From: UBA8401 sp041665525
GTDB lineage: Bacteria; Bacteroidota; Ignavibacteria; UBA10030; UBA8401
DNA: 64,000 nucleotides
NCBI GenBank assembly: GCA_041665525.1
Contig: JBAYIS010000003.1
Span: 62,001-126,000 of the forward strand
Direction: 5' to 3'
Part shown: piece after piece, positions 1 to 12,200 of the stretch
Layout of the letters: each line of letters starts with the position of its first letter
Position numbering within the stretch: position 1 is the stretch's first letter
Translations under genes and position numbers: made by a program
Notes under the pieces: model-generated
Databases searched by the model: none
The model's input: the letters and a program-made list of their open reading frames with translations, nothing else
What the model was told of the DNA's origin: nothing

Positions 1-562
1 GGATTCGTGCCCGGTAGGTGCTCACGGTCGGCACGCTGAGCGAAAGTCGAACGGCTATTTCCGAAACGGTCACTCCCGAACCAAGCAACTGAAACACTTC
101 AAATTCCCTGTCGGATAATGAGTGGTGCAACTCCTGTTGCGAGTTTGACTGAAAATTGTCCGCCAGTTTATCCGCCAATGCCTCGCTGATGTACCGGCGG
201 CCTCCGCCGACCTTGCGGATGGCGTTAATCATCTCGTCCGGCGAAGAGTTTTTTGTGATATATCCTTGTGCTCCGGACTTTAATGCACGAATAGCCAGCG
301 CGTCTTCCGGATGCATACTGAGCATCAGAATTTTGAGGGAAGAAAACTCCTTTTTGAGATCTGCCAGAACATCGATTCCACTTCTCCCCGGCATATTCAC
401 ATCCAGGATAAGGACATCAGCAACCTCTTTCCGGAGCAGTTCCAGCAGTTCTTGTGTATTACTGACATCCGCCACGATCTTCATGTCGCGCTCGTCGCGA
501 AGGACCTTCCGTAATCCTTCCCGTATCAATTGATGATCGTCTGCTATTATGAGCCGTATCAT
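1..562 (-). CDS. NarL/FixJ (LuxR-type) response regulator, 3' end outside window
   Basis: The frame starts at an ATG at 562 and runs off the left edge, so about 187 residues are visible. Residues 1-120 form a receiver domain with the acidic pair D8-D9, the predicted phosphoacceptor D54, switch Ser81 and conserved Lys103. From about residue 150 a LuxR-type helix-turn-helix begins (SDREFEVFQLL, then TVSEIAVRLSLS), and the protein is cut inside the recognition helix. It lies 15 bases downstream of the histidine kinase at 578-2980 on the same strand. That kinase is of the DegS/NarX type that normally partners this regulator family, so they are very probably a cognate pair. Its target genes cannot be told from the sequence. 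Confidence 0.93.
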   Translation of the reverse strand, partial: MIRLIIADDHQLIREGLRKVLRDERDMKIVADVSNTQELLELLRKEVADVLILDVNMPGRSGIDVLADLKKEFSSLKILMLSMHPEDALAIRALKSGAQGYITKNSSPDEMINAIRKVGGGRRYISEALADKLADNFQSNSQQELHHSLSDREFEVFQLLGSGVTVSEIAVRLSLSVPTVSTYRARI

Positions 563-577
563 TTTAATTCACCCATT

Positions 578-2980
578 TCACACCGTGGGTATCGTTACAA
601 TCAATGTTGTTCCTTTTCCTTCGGCACCATCGATAGTCAATGCTCCCTGAATCGCTCTCACCCGTTCCCGCATACCCAGAAGGCCAAATGATTGTGCTTT
701 TTGTTTTTCCTCTTCTTTGATGCCGATCCCGTCATCCTGTATCAGAAGTGTAAGCAATTGTTCTGTCACTGACAACTGAATATTCACTTGTGTCGCGCGG
801 GAATGCCGCATGATATTCGTCAGCGATTCCTGAATGACGCGGAACAGCGTTGTGGAGAGTTTCACATCCAGTGTGATCTCATGCACCGGAACCGATACCG
901 TGCAGCGTATCTTCGTCCTCCGCTCAAACTCTTCCGCCTGCCATTGCAATCCCCCGATAACTCCCAGCGTATCGAGCGCTTCAGGACGGAGGTCCCGCAC
1001 GATTTTCCGCATTGCAAGAACAACGCCATCAATCAATTTCGTCATTTCCGGTATCTCTTTCTTTGCCGTTTCCTGTATCAATTCATCGGCAGAACTCATC
1101 ATCGTCTTCTGCAGCATGGAGAGATCAATCCGCAGCGCGGAAATGGTCTGTCCGAGGTCGTCATGCAGTTCCCGGGAGATACGGGTTCGTTCCTCTTCGA
1201 TGGATGTCTGTAAATATCCCGTCAAATCCTGAAGTTGTTGGTTCGTTTCCGTAAGCCGGATCTCCAGTTTTTTCCGGATGGTGATGTCATGAAAAAAGAT
1301 AGAGATTCCTTCGCCGGATGGATAAATCCTGTTTTCGAACCAGCGATCGTACGGCGGATAGTATTCCTCCATCCAGATGAATTGTTGGTCTTTCATTGCC
1401 CGTTCATACGCATGTTGGAACGGCTGTCCAATCCCTTCCGGGAATTCAGTCCAGATATGCTTTCCGATAATCTCTTTGGGATCACGGTTAAAGATTTTTC
1501 CGGCGGACTGATTCATGAATGTGTAACACCAGTTCATATCGAGCGATACGAACGCATCGGTCATATTCTCCAAAGTCGTAAAGAGTTTCTGTTGTGTTGC
1601 AGCGAGTGCTTCCTTCGTTTTTATCCTCTCTGAAATGTCCAGCCCTACTCCGATGACGTGAACTTTCGTGTTGACGGTAATCCGGCTGCCGGTGAAATAG
1701 AACGGACGTTTGGTGCCATTCTTTGATACAAAGTACGCCTCGGCTTCGGCTTCACCGTCGCGCAGAACTGAATCGATCCGCTGTTGTATATAGGTCTGTT
1801 CCGATTTATCAAAAAAGTCCAACGGTTTCATCCGAGAGATTTCTTCGGCAGTATATCCAGAGATCTTTTCTAAATTCTTGTTCCATCGCAGATACTTCCC
1901 GTCTTCATCAAAATAATAAAAGACGCCGGGCAGCGTATCGAGCAGAGACTCGGAGAATTGTTTTTCCAGCCGGAGTCGTTCTTCGGCATGTTTCCGTTCT
2001 GTAATGTCTCTAATGATTTTTGAGAAACCCTTCGGCTTTCCTGCATGATCGACCAACGGAGTTATTCCCACCGTAGCTACAAATTCACTGCCATCTTTGC
2101 GAACACGGATTCCTTCTTCTTCAAAGGAACCGTGCTCGATTGCTAATTTCAGGATCTGTTCGGGATTGATGGAATCCGTTTGACGATGCGGTGAAAAAAT
2201 GGAGAAATGTTCACCGATGATTTCTTCCACAGCATATCCGGTGATGGCCTGCGCGCCGTTATTCCAACTGACAATACAGCCCTTGGTATCCAGCATCATA
2301 ATGGCATAATCCTTAATGCCATCCACCAGCATGCGCAGGCGTTCTTCACTGTCGTGGAGTGTCCGCTCATATTTGATCCGTTCGGTAACATCTCGAAGGA
2401 TGATGGTATAGATCTTTTTTTCCTTGGATTTCGATTGCGAGATTGATGCTTCGATGGGGAACAATTCACCCGTCATCCGGATGCCGACCATATCATCCAG
2501 CGATCCGATCATATTTACGAGCGCGCCGGAAATCCCTTCGGTCGCACTGTCTTCGGACGAATTCATTTGCAGACGGTTCGGCAGGAATTGATCCAGCGGT
2601 TTCCCCGTCGCTTCAGTAACGCTGTATCCGAACATCCGCTCGGCAGCTGCATTGAACAGAATGACTCGTTGGTCTTCATCCACGGAAATAACGGCGTCAA
2701 ACGCAGAATCGAGAATTCCCTTAAATTGCGTTTCGGTGAACTGCAGCTGGTCCAGTGTTTCCGAATGTTTCTTCGTGGAAAAATTGACGACCACATACAG
2801 CAGCATTGCGCTGGTAAGGACGAAGATTAATCCCTTCACCATGGAAAATTGTTCGATTAGTGCATGATCGCGGACAACAAGAAACAGAATAGCATCGCTC
2901 AAAAGGATCCACAGCGTGCTGAAGATAGTATAAATGATGATGGTCTTGGGAGCGGGACGTATGTTTTTTAGGAATGCCAT
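578..2980 (-). CDS. Membrane-bound multi-PAS sensor histidine kinase (HisKA_3/DegS type)
   Basis: An 800-aa sensor kinase. Two hydrophobic segments at about 13-36 and 48-67 anchor the N-terminus with almost no periplasmic loop, so sensing is probably cytoplasmic or in the membrane. Four PAS domains follow at about 85-200, 207-330, 345-455 and 465-575. The dimerisation/phosphoacceptor region carries the HisKA_3 motif RELHDDLGQTISALR with H606. The C-terminal ATPase has DDGIGI and GLLGMRERV, as in NarX/DegS/LiaS kinases. The short periplasmic exposure and PAS stack suggest a redox, small-molecule or light cue, but no cofactor-binding signature is clear. It is followed after 15 bases by its likely response regulator. 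No phospho-relay receiver is fused to it. Confidence 0.93.
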   Translation of the reverse strand: MAFLKNIRPAPKTIIIYTIFSTLWILLSDAILFLVVRDHALIEQFSMVKGLIFVLTSAMLLYVVVNFSTKKHSETLDQLQFTETQFKGILDSAFDAVISVDEDQRVILFNAAAERMFGYSVTEATGKPLDQFLPNRLQMNSSEDSATEGISGALVNMIGSLDDMVGIRMTGELFPIEASISQSKSKEKKIYTIILRDVTERIKYERTLHDSEERLRMLVDGIKDYAIMMLDTKGCIVSWNNGAQAITGYAVEEIIGEHFSIFSPHRQTDSINPEQILKLAIEHGSFEEEGIRVRKDGSEFVATVGITPLVDHAGKPKGFSKIIRDITERKHAEERLRLEKQFSESLLDTLPGVFYYFDEDGKYLRWNKNLEKISGYTAEEISRMKPLDFFDKSEQTYIQQRIDSVLRDGEAEAEAYFVSKNGTKRPFYFTGSRITVNTKVHVIGVGLDISERIKTKEALAATQQKLFTTLENMTDAFVSLDMNWCYTFMNQSAGKIFNRDPKEIIGKHIWTEFPEGIGQPFQHAYERAMKDQQFIWMEEYYPPYDRWFENRIYPSGEGISIFFHDITIRKKLEIRLTETNQQLQDLTGYLQTSIEEERTRISRELHDDLGQTISALRIDLSMLQKTMMSSADELIQETAKKEIPEMTKLIDGVVLAMRKIVRDLRPEALDTLGVIGGLQWQAEEFERRTKIRCTVSVPVHEITLDVKLSTTLFRVIQESLTNIMRHSRATQVNIQLSVTEQLLTLLIQDDGIGIKEEEKQKAQSFGLLGMRERVRAIQGALTIDGAEGKGTTLIVTIPTV

Positions 2981-3161
2981 ATGCGTTCCACAATTTTATA
3001 AATCTCACAGAGGAAGTCAAAACAAATAAACTACCTCGCCGCTCCTGAGGAGTCCGTTGGAAAAGCGTTGAAGTATTAGACCCAATAGAGAATAAAAGGG
3101 CATAGAACAAAGGCCTGCGTTCGAGGAATGTTAAAACCGGATCGCTGGAACTTTCTGAATT

Positions 3162-6100
3162 TTAAAATCCGAATAGTTCTTCGGAGAACTTAAAACTCAT
3201 CCGGATAAACGGCCCTTGTGACCACAGGGTATAATCCACAAGATCGCGTTCCTTATAACCCTTGAAGTTATATCCGACTGTCAGCCGGACATTGCGGTAG
3301 ACGACATAACCGGCATCGATGCTGTAGCCGTTCAGCATATCGCCTGCTTCCAACTGGTGCAACAGACGGAATTCCGCGCCGGCATTCAGTTCATCGGTTA
3401 TATCATACTCCGTCCTGACCAGATAAAAATTCGTATTGGTTGTCGCGCCAAAATTTACGGAATTTTCAGTAGATGCTTTATAAGCGTACTTTACACCGAA
3501 CTCAAGGCGTTGGATCGGTTCAATGAATGCATGCGTCGAGATGATTGAGGTATGATAATCAATAAATGGGGAGAGATAGTGATTCTTATCCACTTTCACT
3601 TCATATTTCGCGATCAGGTTCAGCCAATTCTCGTCCACCGGCCGATACGCAAGTCCGGTGATCAAATGCTCCAGGTTTCGGTAACTTGCTGATTGTCTCG
3701 CACTTTCATTTGCACCGCGGTATTTAATAATCATACTGAAATCCCGCTCAAATCGGTAATCTCCTGCAAAAGTGAAATTCGTCTTATCGGTCGTGGAATT
3801 CTCTCCGAATTCCACTTTGGTCGTTACTTTCAGCGGCATTTTCGGCAAATACTCCAACGCGGCAGAATAAGCAGAATGGTCCTGAGTGGATGCTTCACCA
3901 ACACGCTGTCCGAGCGCTTTCGTTTTTTCATATCCGAGATAACCAAACAGGTCTTCTGACATGACAATCTTGTTCTTTAAACCTATACTGACCTGATTCC
4001 GATAGGCGCCAATGGCATTCCCGATCTCATATTTACCGTATGCCTGAGTGTTCTCCAGTAGATTGGCGCTAAATCCGAGAGTGGACATCATGCCTCCCCC
4101 TTCGTAGAATTTCTCTTGTACATTCACGCCAAGGTCGTCTGTTACTTTATATTCGCCAATAATGGAAGTTGCATTCGGTCTGGTTAATTCCGGGGAGGAT
4201 CCGAGATTCCGCTCGTGGAGTCCCGAAAGTTTCAACCGCTGGCTGTATGAATAATCCATTTTTGCCGTTCCGAGTGTCGAATGTGTTGCCAGGAATGGTT
4301 TCAAGGTATCGGGATTCGAACCGTCATATTGTACATCTTCAATCTTTAACTGACCAGTCAAATTCGTTGCGAGTTTTTGTTCGACGCCGGCGGAGATAGA
4401 TTTCAATTCATTTGTCCCGCCGACGCTTGTCACCTGATGGGTCTGATAAAACTCGGAGATCACTTTCGTTGATGGCGATACGGTATAATCCCCGCCGACG
4501 CCGTATTTAATTGTTCCCAATTCCCGCCTTCCGCCAATTTGTGTTTCGTTCGTAAATCCTTTTTCCACACGGCGGTAATAACTATTCAGCCGTAACCCTA
4601 CGACCGGCGTACTTCCGGCATTGAATTTATACGCCAGGCCGGATCCGGAAATATTTGACGAGCGGGCGAATTCACCGCCGACGGAGAGCATCGAACCGAA
4701 GGAGTATTTTGCATCAGTCCCCAGCATAGTGAAATTACTCGGCGATTGTTCTTCTGTTACACCGGTGAAACCGACCGAAAAATTATCATTGAACTGATGT
4801 TCGGCACGACCTCCTGCTATATAGGACATTGCCGCACCGGTCTTCGCTTCAAAAGAAACCATGATATACACGGGATTGCCGTCATGATCCACCGCGGGGA
4901 CGGGCAATTTGAAGAATACCGTTCCCTGAGTATAATCGATATCGTAATCGCTGAATCGTGTCTTATATTCCACTTTCAACAGCACTTCGGAGTGGAACCG
5001 GTCGCGCGTTTCGATACGAATCTTTTCCGTTCCCGGAGTGATATCCGTATAACCAAGATTATAGAATCCCGAAAGTCCTTGTCCTCGTAATTCGATTTGT
5101 GTGGCACGGCGGTCGGTCAGCGAACTAAATCCGGAAATACGCCATTGTTTGTCCTGATGGCCAAATTTCAATCCGTTCAACGTTCGATTATATGAGATGA
5201 ATTCCTGTCCTGTCAGATCCGTATTATAGTCGCCAAATAAACCGTACGTCTGGTTCTTTTCCAACTTAATATAGAGGTTTCGATTGGTTTGAATATCATA
5301 GAACAGCATACTGTTGTCGCCATAAATGCTGTACAGATAATCAGGATCGAGTTCGCGGAAGTAGCGTCCCCTGTTCTTCCTGTCGGTGTCAAGCGATGCA
5401 GTCAACAAATATTCATCATACACTGTGCCGCGTGCATAGAAGGCCGTACGTCCATCTGTTGTCAATCCGGATGGAAACGAACGATCGTCCAGTAATTGCG
5501 ACCGATCGCCTTTTGCAGAATAAGATCCGGCTGTTCCGTGGGCAAGACCGACAAGTGTAAAAGGTTCTTTGGGTGTATTAAGATAAATCTCTTTTTCGGT
5601 AATGATCTGTGCTGTCTGAACGAATATCCGTGCAACACCGGCGCTAATGCCTGCGCGATACTCGAATTCTGCAAGTCCATCTTTTACTGCAACTTGAATC
5701 CCCCGACGCGACGAATCTGCGTCCGGTGTAGCGATGCTGCCGCTATCCGCTCCGACGGTAACATAGACATCGTTGGGAATGATATATCCCCACTGGTCGA
5801 AAACTCTGGCGGACGCTTTCACTGTCGATTGACCATTTGCTTCTACCGCCTCTTTTTCCACATTCAGATCAACTCGGGCCGGATTCCCAAGTATATGCAT
5901 TGACCGAGTTTCATAGAATGCCACCGATCCATCGGGATTAACGATGCGCACTTCGAAAGTCACATTCCCCTGCGGCACTTCCACGTTAATAAAGTCTACA
6001 AGTCCGTCCAACCGGACGGTCCGTTTCATCGCAAATGTGCCGTTCACGTAGAGTTCTGCATCGAAGCCGGAGACGCTTTGTGCCGTTACGGCTTGCCGGG

Positions 6101-6212
6101 TTAACGTGCTGACAGTGCTGTCCTGAGCAGGTGTGAGAATCTGCAATTGAGCGAAAACCGTCCCGCTCATGAACAGTATTGCCAAGAAGGTATATGTCGT
6201 AAGTTTTTTCAT
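3162..6212 (-). CDS. Large outer-membrane beta-barrel protein with N-terminal Ig-like domains
   Basis: A 1016-aa exported protein with a signal peptide ending near residue 21 (FMSGTVFA/Q). An Ig-like stretch spans about 22-110 and a second, invasin/Big_1-like one about 115-215. From about 225 to the end come alternating amphipathic strands with many aromatic girdle residues, typical of an outer-membrane barrel. The chain ends in Phe (EELFGF), the usual signal for BAM insertion. Segments near YSIYGDN and YDIDYTQGTVFF resemble, from memory, barrels encoded beside giant DUF11/OmpA proteins in Proteobacteria; no function is established for them. Its ATG overlaps the stop codon of the 2473-aa gene by one base (TAATG), so the two are translationally coupled and probably act together. 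It could be an exporter, an anchor or a receptor for its partner. Confidence 0.85.
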   Translation of the reverse strand: MKKLTTYTFLAILFMSGTVFAQLQILTPAQDSTVSTLTRQAVTAQSVSGFDAELYVNGTFAMKRTVRLDGLVDFINVEVPQGNVTFEVRIVNPDGSVAFYETRSMHILGNPARVDLNVEKEAVEANGQSTVKASARVFDQWGYIIPNDVYVTVGADSGSIATPDADSSRRGIQVAVKDGLAEFEYRAGISAGVARIFVQTAQIITEKEIYLNTPKEPFTLVGLAHGTAGSYSAKGDRSQLLDDRSFPSGLTTDGRTAFYARGTVYDEYLLTASLDTDRKNRGRYFRELDPDYLYSIYGDNSMLFYDIQTNRNLYIKLEKNQTYGLFGDYNTDLTGQEFISYNRTLNGLKFGHQDKQWRISGFSSLTDRRATQIELRGQGLSGFYNLGYTDITPGTEKIRIETRDRFHSEVLLKVEYKTRFSDYDIDYTQGTVFFKLPVPAVDHDGNPVYIMVSFEAKTGAAMSYIAGGRAEHQFNDNFSVGFTGVTEEQSPSNFTMLGTDAKYSFGSMLSVGGEFARSSNISGSGLAYKFNAGSTPVVGLRLNSYYRRVEKGFTNETQIGGRRELGTIKYGVGGDYTVSPSTKVISEFYQTHQVTSVGGTNELKSISAGVEQKLATNLTGQLKIEDVQYDGSNPDTLKPFLATHSTLGTAKMDYSYSQRLKLSGLHERNLGSSPELTRPNATSIIGEYKVTDDLGVNVQEKFYEGGGMMSTLGFSANLLENTQAYGKYEIGNAIGAYRNQVSIGLKNKIVMSEDLFGYLGYEKTKALGQRVGEASTQDHSAYSAALEYLPKMPLKVTTKVEFGENSTTDKTNFTFAGDYRFERDFSMIIKYRGANESARQSASYRNLEHLITGLAYRPVDENWLNLIAKYEVKVDKNHYLSPFIDYHTSIISTHAFIEPIQRLEFGVKYAYKASTENSVNFGATTNTNFYLVRTEYDITDELNAGAEFRLLHQLEAGDMLNGYSIDAGYVVYRNVRLTVGYNFKGYKERDLVDYTLWSQGPFIRMSFKFSEELFGF

Positions 6213-9200
6213 TATCGCTGATTTCGGACCAACATTCGTTTCTTTCTGATCTCGATCGTCGAATGCGGCGCTGTTTTTTCTGTCACGGTGCCGTCTTTCT
6301 GTATCGTCCGGACAGTATAATCATCCACCACCACTGTTTCATCTTTCGCATCTTCGGTTACTTCCGCAACATAATACAATTGAATCAGGCTGTCAGCATT
6401 AGAACAATAGACGGTCAGAACTTTTCCCTGCACCTGCACACTGTCTACGCCGCTGACTAAGGTGATAGTTTTCGGTGCCAGATTCAATCCGTCCGGGATC
6501 GTGTCAATGATCATTGTCTTCACAGTATTCCGTTTCACTTTCCTTTGGATGTCCAGTTTCAGAATATAGCGTTCTTTTGACTTATCCCGCATCATTGTTT
6601 CGATCCCTTTCGGAGCATTCTTCGGAAGGAGAGTTTCCACAACAAGACGCGAAGAATCTACTTTCCCTTCCGGAAGAACTTTCATGGCAAATTCACTGCG
6701 GAGAATGCGCATTTCAATACGGCGGTTGACCTGTTTCCCCTCTTTCGTATAATTCGATGCCAACGGACGGAATTCGCCGTAACCGATCGTCTGCAGCCGT
6801 TCCGGAGCAATGCCGTAATGACTGACCAATTTCTGTTTAATTGTGTTGGCACGGGCGAACGACAACTCGGTGTTCGACGGGAACTCCTTCGTTTTGATTG
6901 GTGATGAATCCGTATGGCCTTCTATCAACGCCGTCGCTGTCGGATCTTCCTTCAGGAACTTCGCTGTCGTTTCCAGCGAGGTCAATGCTGTGCTTCGCAA
7001 TGAGGACTTGCCGACGTCGAACAGCACTCCGGACATAATGAAATTTACGGCGCGCCCGCGGACGGCGATGGCAACTTCATTCATGGTCGTCAATGTATCG
7101 ATGCATTTCAACGCACTGTCACCCACAAAGTAACAGATGGATGCGGACGTGGAACGCAGCTTCGCTGTATTGTAATCAGCGGGACGCTGCACCATCACCG
7201 TATATCGAAGTTTATTCTTAAAATTCGGACCGAGGTTTCTCAAGGTCCAGTGCAATTCATTTCCGACTATCTGCGGAGTAATTGCAGAATCTGCGAATGT
7301 CGCACTTCCCGCAACGTATATCAATGCCGGATCCAGGATATCACGGAAATCAACTTTCGTAATATTTTCGGTGCCTTTGTATTCGATTGGAATTTCAATC
7401 GCAACCGGCATTTCTGTGATCAATTTTTCTTCGGTGGACGGCGTAAAGAAGAATTCCACACGTCGGTTTAACGAGCGACCGTCAATGGATTTGTTCGTTG
7501 CAACCGGCCGCGTTTCACCATGTCCTTCAATGCGGATACGATCGACATTGATTCCCTGTTTTTCGACAAGATAATATTTCACAGCCATAGCACGCGCCAT
7601 AGAGAGCACCTTGTTGTTCGGGAATTCTGCAGTTGCGATTTTCATCGAATCCGTATGGCCGGCGATGATTAACGGCTGATCGGGATATTCGCGCAATACA
7701 TCTGCCAGCTGACGCAATGTTACATACGCTTCCGGTTTCAAGATCGCCTTCCCGACCTCAAAGTTTAATCCGCTCAATTTCATAGAAGCGAATCGTTTGT
7801 CTTCAATAAACACTATGTTCCTCGGCGACGAGATCCGCTGGATGGAGAAATCTCCCACTTTTGCCACTGACTGGCTGAATACTAATGAATCCGGACGAAC
7901 GATGTTCCGGGCGAGATAGAAATCAACACGAGCAATACCGGATTCGGTCAGATCGACAAACCGTGAAGTCGAATCTTTTGCAAAGTCGTTATATCCCATT
8001 TCCAGGTATGAATCCTTCGGCAGCGTATGTGTGCGGACCCGGATGACATGCTGACCCGGCAGCACATCCGGCACGGAATATTTACCATCGTCGCCGGTGA
8101 TAATGCGCGTGCCGTCTTCCATCATCAATTCCACACCCTTCACGCCGGTCTCATTGGGATCCTGATATTTATTCCGATTGTCATCGAAGAATACTTTCCC
8201 GATGATGAGACCATGTGTTGTGAAAACACCGCGACGGACCTCCACGCGTTCCGCAACTTCTGCTGAAACAAGTGGATTGCCAAACTGTGAGATACCGAAT
8301 GCCTGTGCAGTATTGATACCATTACCTTCTGCTGCACCGGCACCGACCGCCAACCGATACACGAATTGTACCGTTGCGCCGGGAACCAGAGAATCTTGCA
8401 AGAGCCACAGCAGTTCTTTTCTGCCTGTTGGATCGGACAATTTCGTTGAATCCCTGAACGATGAACCGTTCATATATCGGAAACCGAACGGAATCTTGTC
8501 GACTACCTGGATATCACGCGCAATGTTCGTTGTGCTAGTATTGGTCACGCGGATCACATAGGTTGCTATGTCGCCGATCTCCACCACTTTACGCAGCGCC
8601 TGTTTCGTAATTTTGAGATACGTAACAAAAGAACGGACCGTCGCATTGCTGAGTGAATCCAGATCGGACGATGTCGAACCGCTGTTCCACGACATTGTGG
8701 CAACGTTTGTATATGTATGTTCTCCAGGCTCAAGATTCATTCGAACACGGGTAATGATATTCAGGGTTGCGGAATCGCCGACAAAAACCGTATCGCGTTT
8801 ATTCCATTCGAACGAATGACTCAGCCTGTTATACGCAACGGTATCGTTCATTACAGATTGCGGTGTCGAACGATAGTATTGGACACTGGAACCAAGGAAT
8901 TCCACCTGACCCGGTAATTTATCCGAGATACTGACACTGTCCGCAAACGAACCGGAGATATTCCGTAGTTTGATGGAATAGATGACCGTATCGCCCGGAT
9001 CGGCCTGATGAACATTTGATACTTTCCACAATTTCATGGTCGGCGCCAAATACAAAACGGTCGGAACGGAATCGAGAATCATTGTCGTTTGATTGGATGT
9101 AATGCTTGCACGGTTCATGGACGCCGTCGTATTCTGGATTGTGTCGACGAATTTTACGGTGACGCCATATTCTTTCTGACCCAGTGAATCAAATTTTCCA

Positions 9201-12200
9201 AGCGACCACACGATGCGGTGCGATTCCGGCTGATAAACTCCGCCATCCGTTGCACTGACAAACTTCATCGCCCAATGCAGGGAATCGATCACTTCCGTGT
9301 TTGTTGTAGAAAGATTTCCGGTATTCTGAACTTTAATAGTGTACGCCGCGGTATCCGACAGCGATACTTTAGCCGGACCGACTTTGCTGAATACGATATT
9401 CGGATTCAGCGTTACTGCTATGTTCGCATTAATCACGTACTGTCCGCTTCCGCTATTCACCAGGTCAACGGAACTCTTTATGGACGGATGATTCAATGTA
9501 ACCCTGAACTTGCCTGCCGGTATTTTGTCGAATTTATATGTTCCGGAGGAATCCGTGAAAACTGAATCAATGGTTGCCAAACCAACTGTCCTGCTCTTCG
9601 CGTTCTTGTTACCCGGAGGTATAATCGCTTGCAATAAAATAGAAAGGTTTGCCGCCGGTAATGGTTCATGTGATACGAGATAGTACACAGCGCCGGAGAC
9701 AGAATTCTGGTTCGGTGTTGGAGGATCGCCTCCGCCGGAGACGTTTACCGTCACTTCAGTTTCTACGGTGATATCTTTGCCGAATTCGTTTACGGTAGTG
9801 ATCGTAACTCGGAAACTGTCTGTTTTTGCGACCGGGAAAAGATAGTATCCGTCAACCTTTGTTATGATTTCTCCGATGAGCGAATCGGTTGTCTTGGAAT
9901 ACGCACGCACGATAGCACCGAGCACCGGTTGTTGCGTACGATAATCGATCACAGTCCCTTCGATTGCGCCCGGGAAGAAAACGATTTGCACGGTGTCTTT
10001 TGCCTTACATCCCTGGCCGTCGTCCGCAGATGCGATCGCCATGGCGTTCACAAGATTGTTGCCGGCAACGGTCGCTTGAAGAGAATCTGATACCTTTCCA
10101 TCCTTCGAATACAGCACCCGCATAGATTGACCGTTCGTAAACTGTCCGACCGTTGTCGTTAATACCACAGGTGTACCGTCCGGCTTCGGAAATCCGAGAG
10201 TATTCGTCAAATTCACCTGGATATACGCTTTTGATCTGCCGTTACCAACGATCTTATCCGGCGTTGCGATCACCTCAATGCGGCAAGCAGGATCGGTTTT
10301 TGCGGTGAACAATGCAAAGGCCGTTTGTTCTTCTATTTGCAAAGCACGGGCAAATGCATAGTTCAGTATCAGTTCGCCATCGTGCACGCCATTCGGATTC
10401 AACTGGCCGATGATGATGATAGAATCTTCCTTGCTCGATCCGAGGTACCCGACTTCGTAAATGATAACGTTTCCGTTCACTTTTGCGTTGCCAATCACAC
10501 GCGGATTGATGATTTGCGGAGGCAATGTATCGACGACACTAATCTTCGTGAGCGGTCCACCGGTGATATTCTTCATGTGAATGATGTACGACATCGTGTC
10601 GCCGATATGCACGGTGTCTTTCGATACCCGCTTCGTCAGCTGCAACTGGAAGTTCTTGATCACGCGCGGTTCGACTGTTGTCACGGCCTGCGCTATAATT
10701 TTCGGAGTCTGGTCGGTCGTTGCATTTCCGGTATTGAGGATCAATTCAAAGTTCGGACGATCCAATCGAACATTCGTCTTTACATAGAACGAATCGATCT
10801 CACCAACACCAATCGTATCTTTCGTGTATACCACAACAGATCCGTCTACACCAAGGGAATCATTTTGCATCAGTCCGGCTTCCCGAACCGGAACGACACT
10901 GATACGCGCTTTGGAACCGGCAGCGGCTGACGGTTTTTCAACTCGAATATTCTCTAGCTGGAATGGAATCGGATCGCGCACAACTACATTTGTCAATTTC
11001 CGGTTCGATACGTTCGTAATGCGAAGTACGTAATTCAATGAATCACCGGTAAATACGGTGGAGGACGAAACACTTATGCTCAGAAGCAGTTTATCAAGTT
11101 TCCCGATGAGCGAAGTAAAAGTGACCGTGGAATGCTGCAACAACGCATCATTCGCCGTTGCAAATGCGGTGTTCGACACTGTCTCGGGGATGTACGGACT
11201 TGCTGCGACAACGGAGACGATCACGACGGAATCTGAAGCGCCTGCTGCGAGCGTTCCTGCATAATAGGTCATGATATTGTTATCAATCGTACCTTTGTTA
11301 TAGAGGATCGTATTCTTTGTCAGTTTGGACGACAGCGTATCGGTAATGACGACATTCGTCAGGTTCTTGTCTCCTGTATTTTTTACATGGATCGTATACT
11401 GGATCGAATCACCATTGACCGCAGTATCTTTTGAAACACTCTTCACTATCAACAAGCTCGATGCGTTCGGATTGACCGACTGTTTCCACGGTGTGAAGAC
11501 TGTGGAAGATTGCAGCGGTGTCACGGTTGATTTTGCAAATGCTGTATTCAAATAGCCGAGTACGGCATTCTCGCGGACCCGGACACGGACAGAGACGACC
11601 GCACTATCACCAGCGGCGAGCGTATCCAGCATCATTGTGACGATATTATCCTGCACCGTTGCGTTGGACGAAACAAGCAGAATGGAGAATTTCTGTGCAT
11701 CGATCGTATCCGTCAGCACTACGTTCGCCTGCGCACCTGATCCGGTATTCTTTACCGTAATCCTATACTGCATCGTATCGCCCGCTGCAGATGAATCCCT
11801 GTTCACCGATTTCACGATCGTCTGCGAGAATTCCGGAATGATCGCCGTCCGCGCTGTATCGTTCAACGAGAAAATCTCTGAAGCAGAAAGCGTTGCCGAA
11901 TTAACGGCCGTTGGGACAGAAACTGCAGAATTGATAAGAACCTTCACTGCAAGTGTTTTCTTGAACGACGAATCGATGTTGCCGAGCGACCAGGTAACAG
12001 TACGTGTTGCATTGTTATAGACACCGTTTTCCGTCGAACTGAAATACTCCATGCCCGCCCGCAGTGTATCGGTCACGACCGTATTAGAGATAGAGAATTT
12101 ATTGGGGTTCCGAACGTTGATCTGATAGTTGACCGTATCACCCACTGCGGCAGAAACTGTTCCGGATTTTTCGATGGTCGGCAGCGATGTCAATAGGACC

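Noticed and set aside
3162..6212. TonB-dependent receptor assignment for the 1016-aa barrel
   Set aside because: No TonB box or plug-domain motifs are visible. The N-terminus is Ig-like instead.
10325..10930. 201-aa open frame on the plus strand inside the giant DUF11 gene
   Set aside because: It is antisense to a clear coding region, has no family resemblance, and the reverse frame explains its openness through codon bias.
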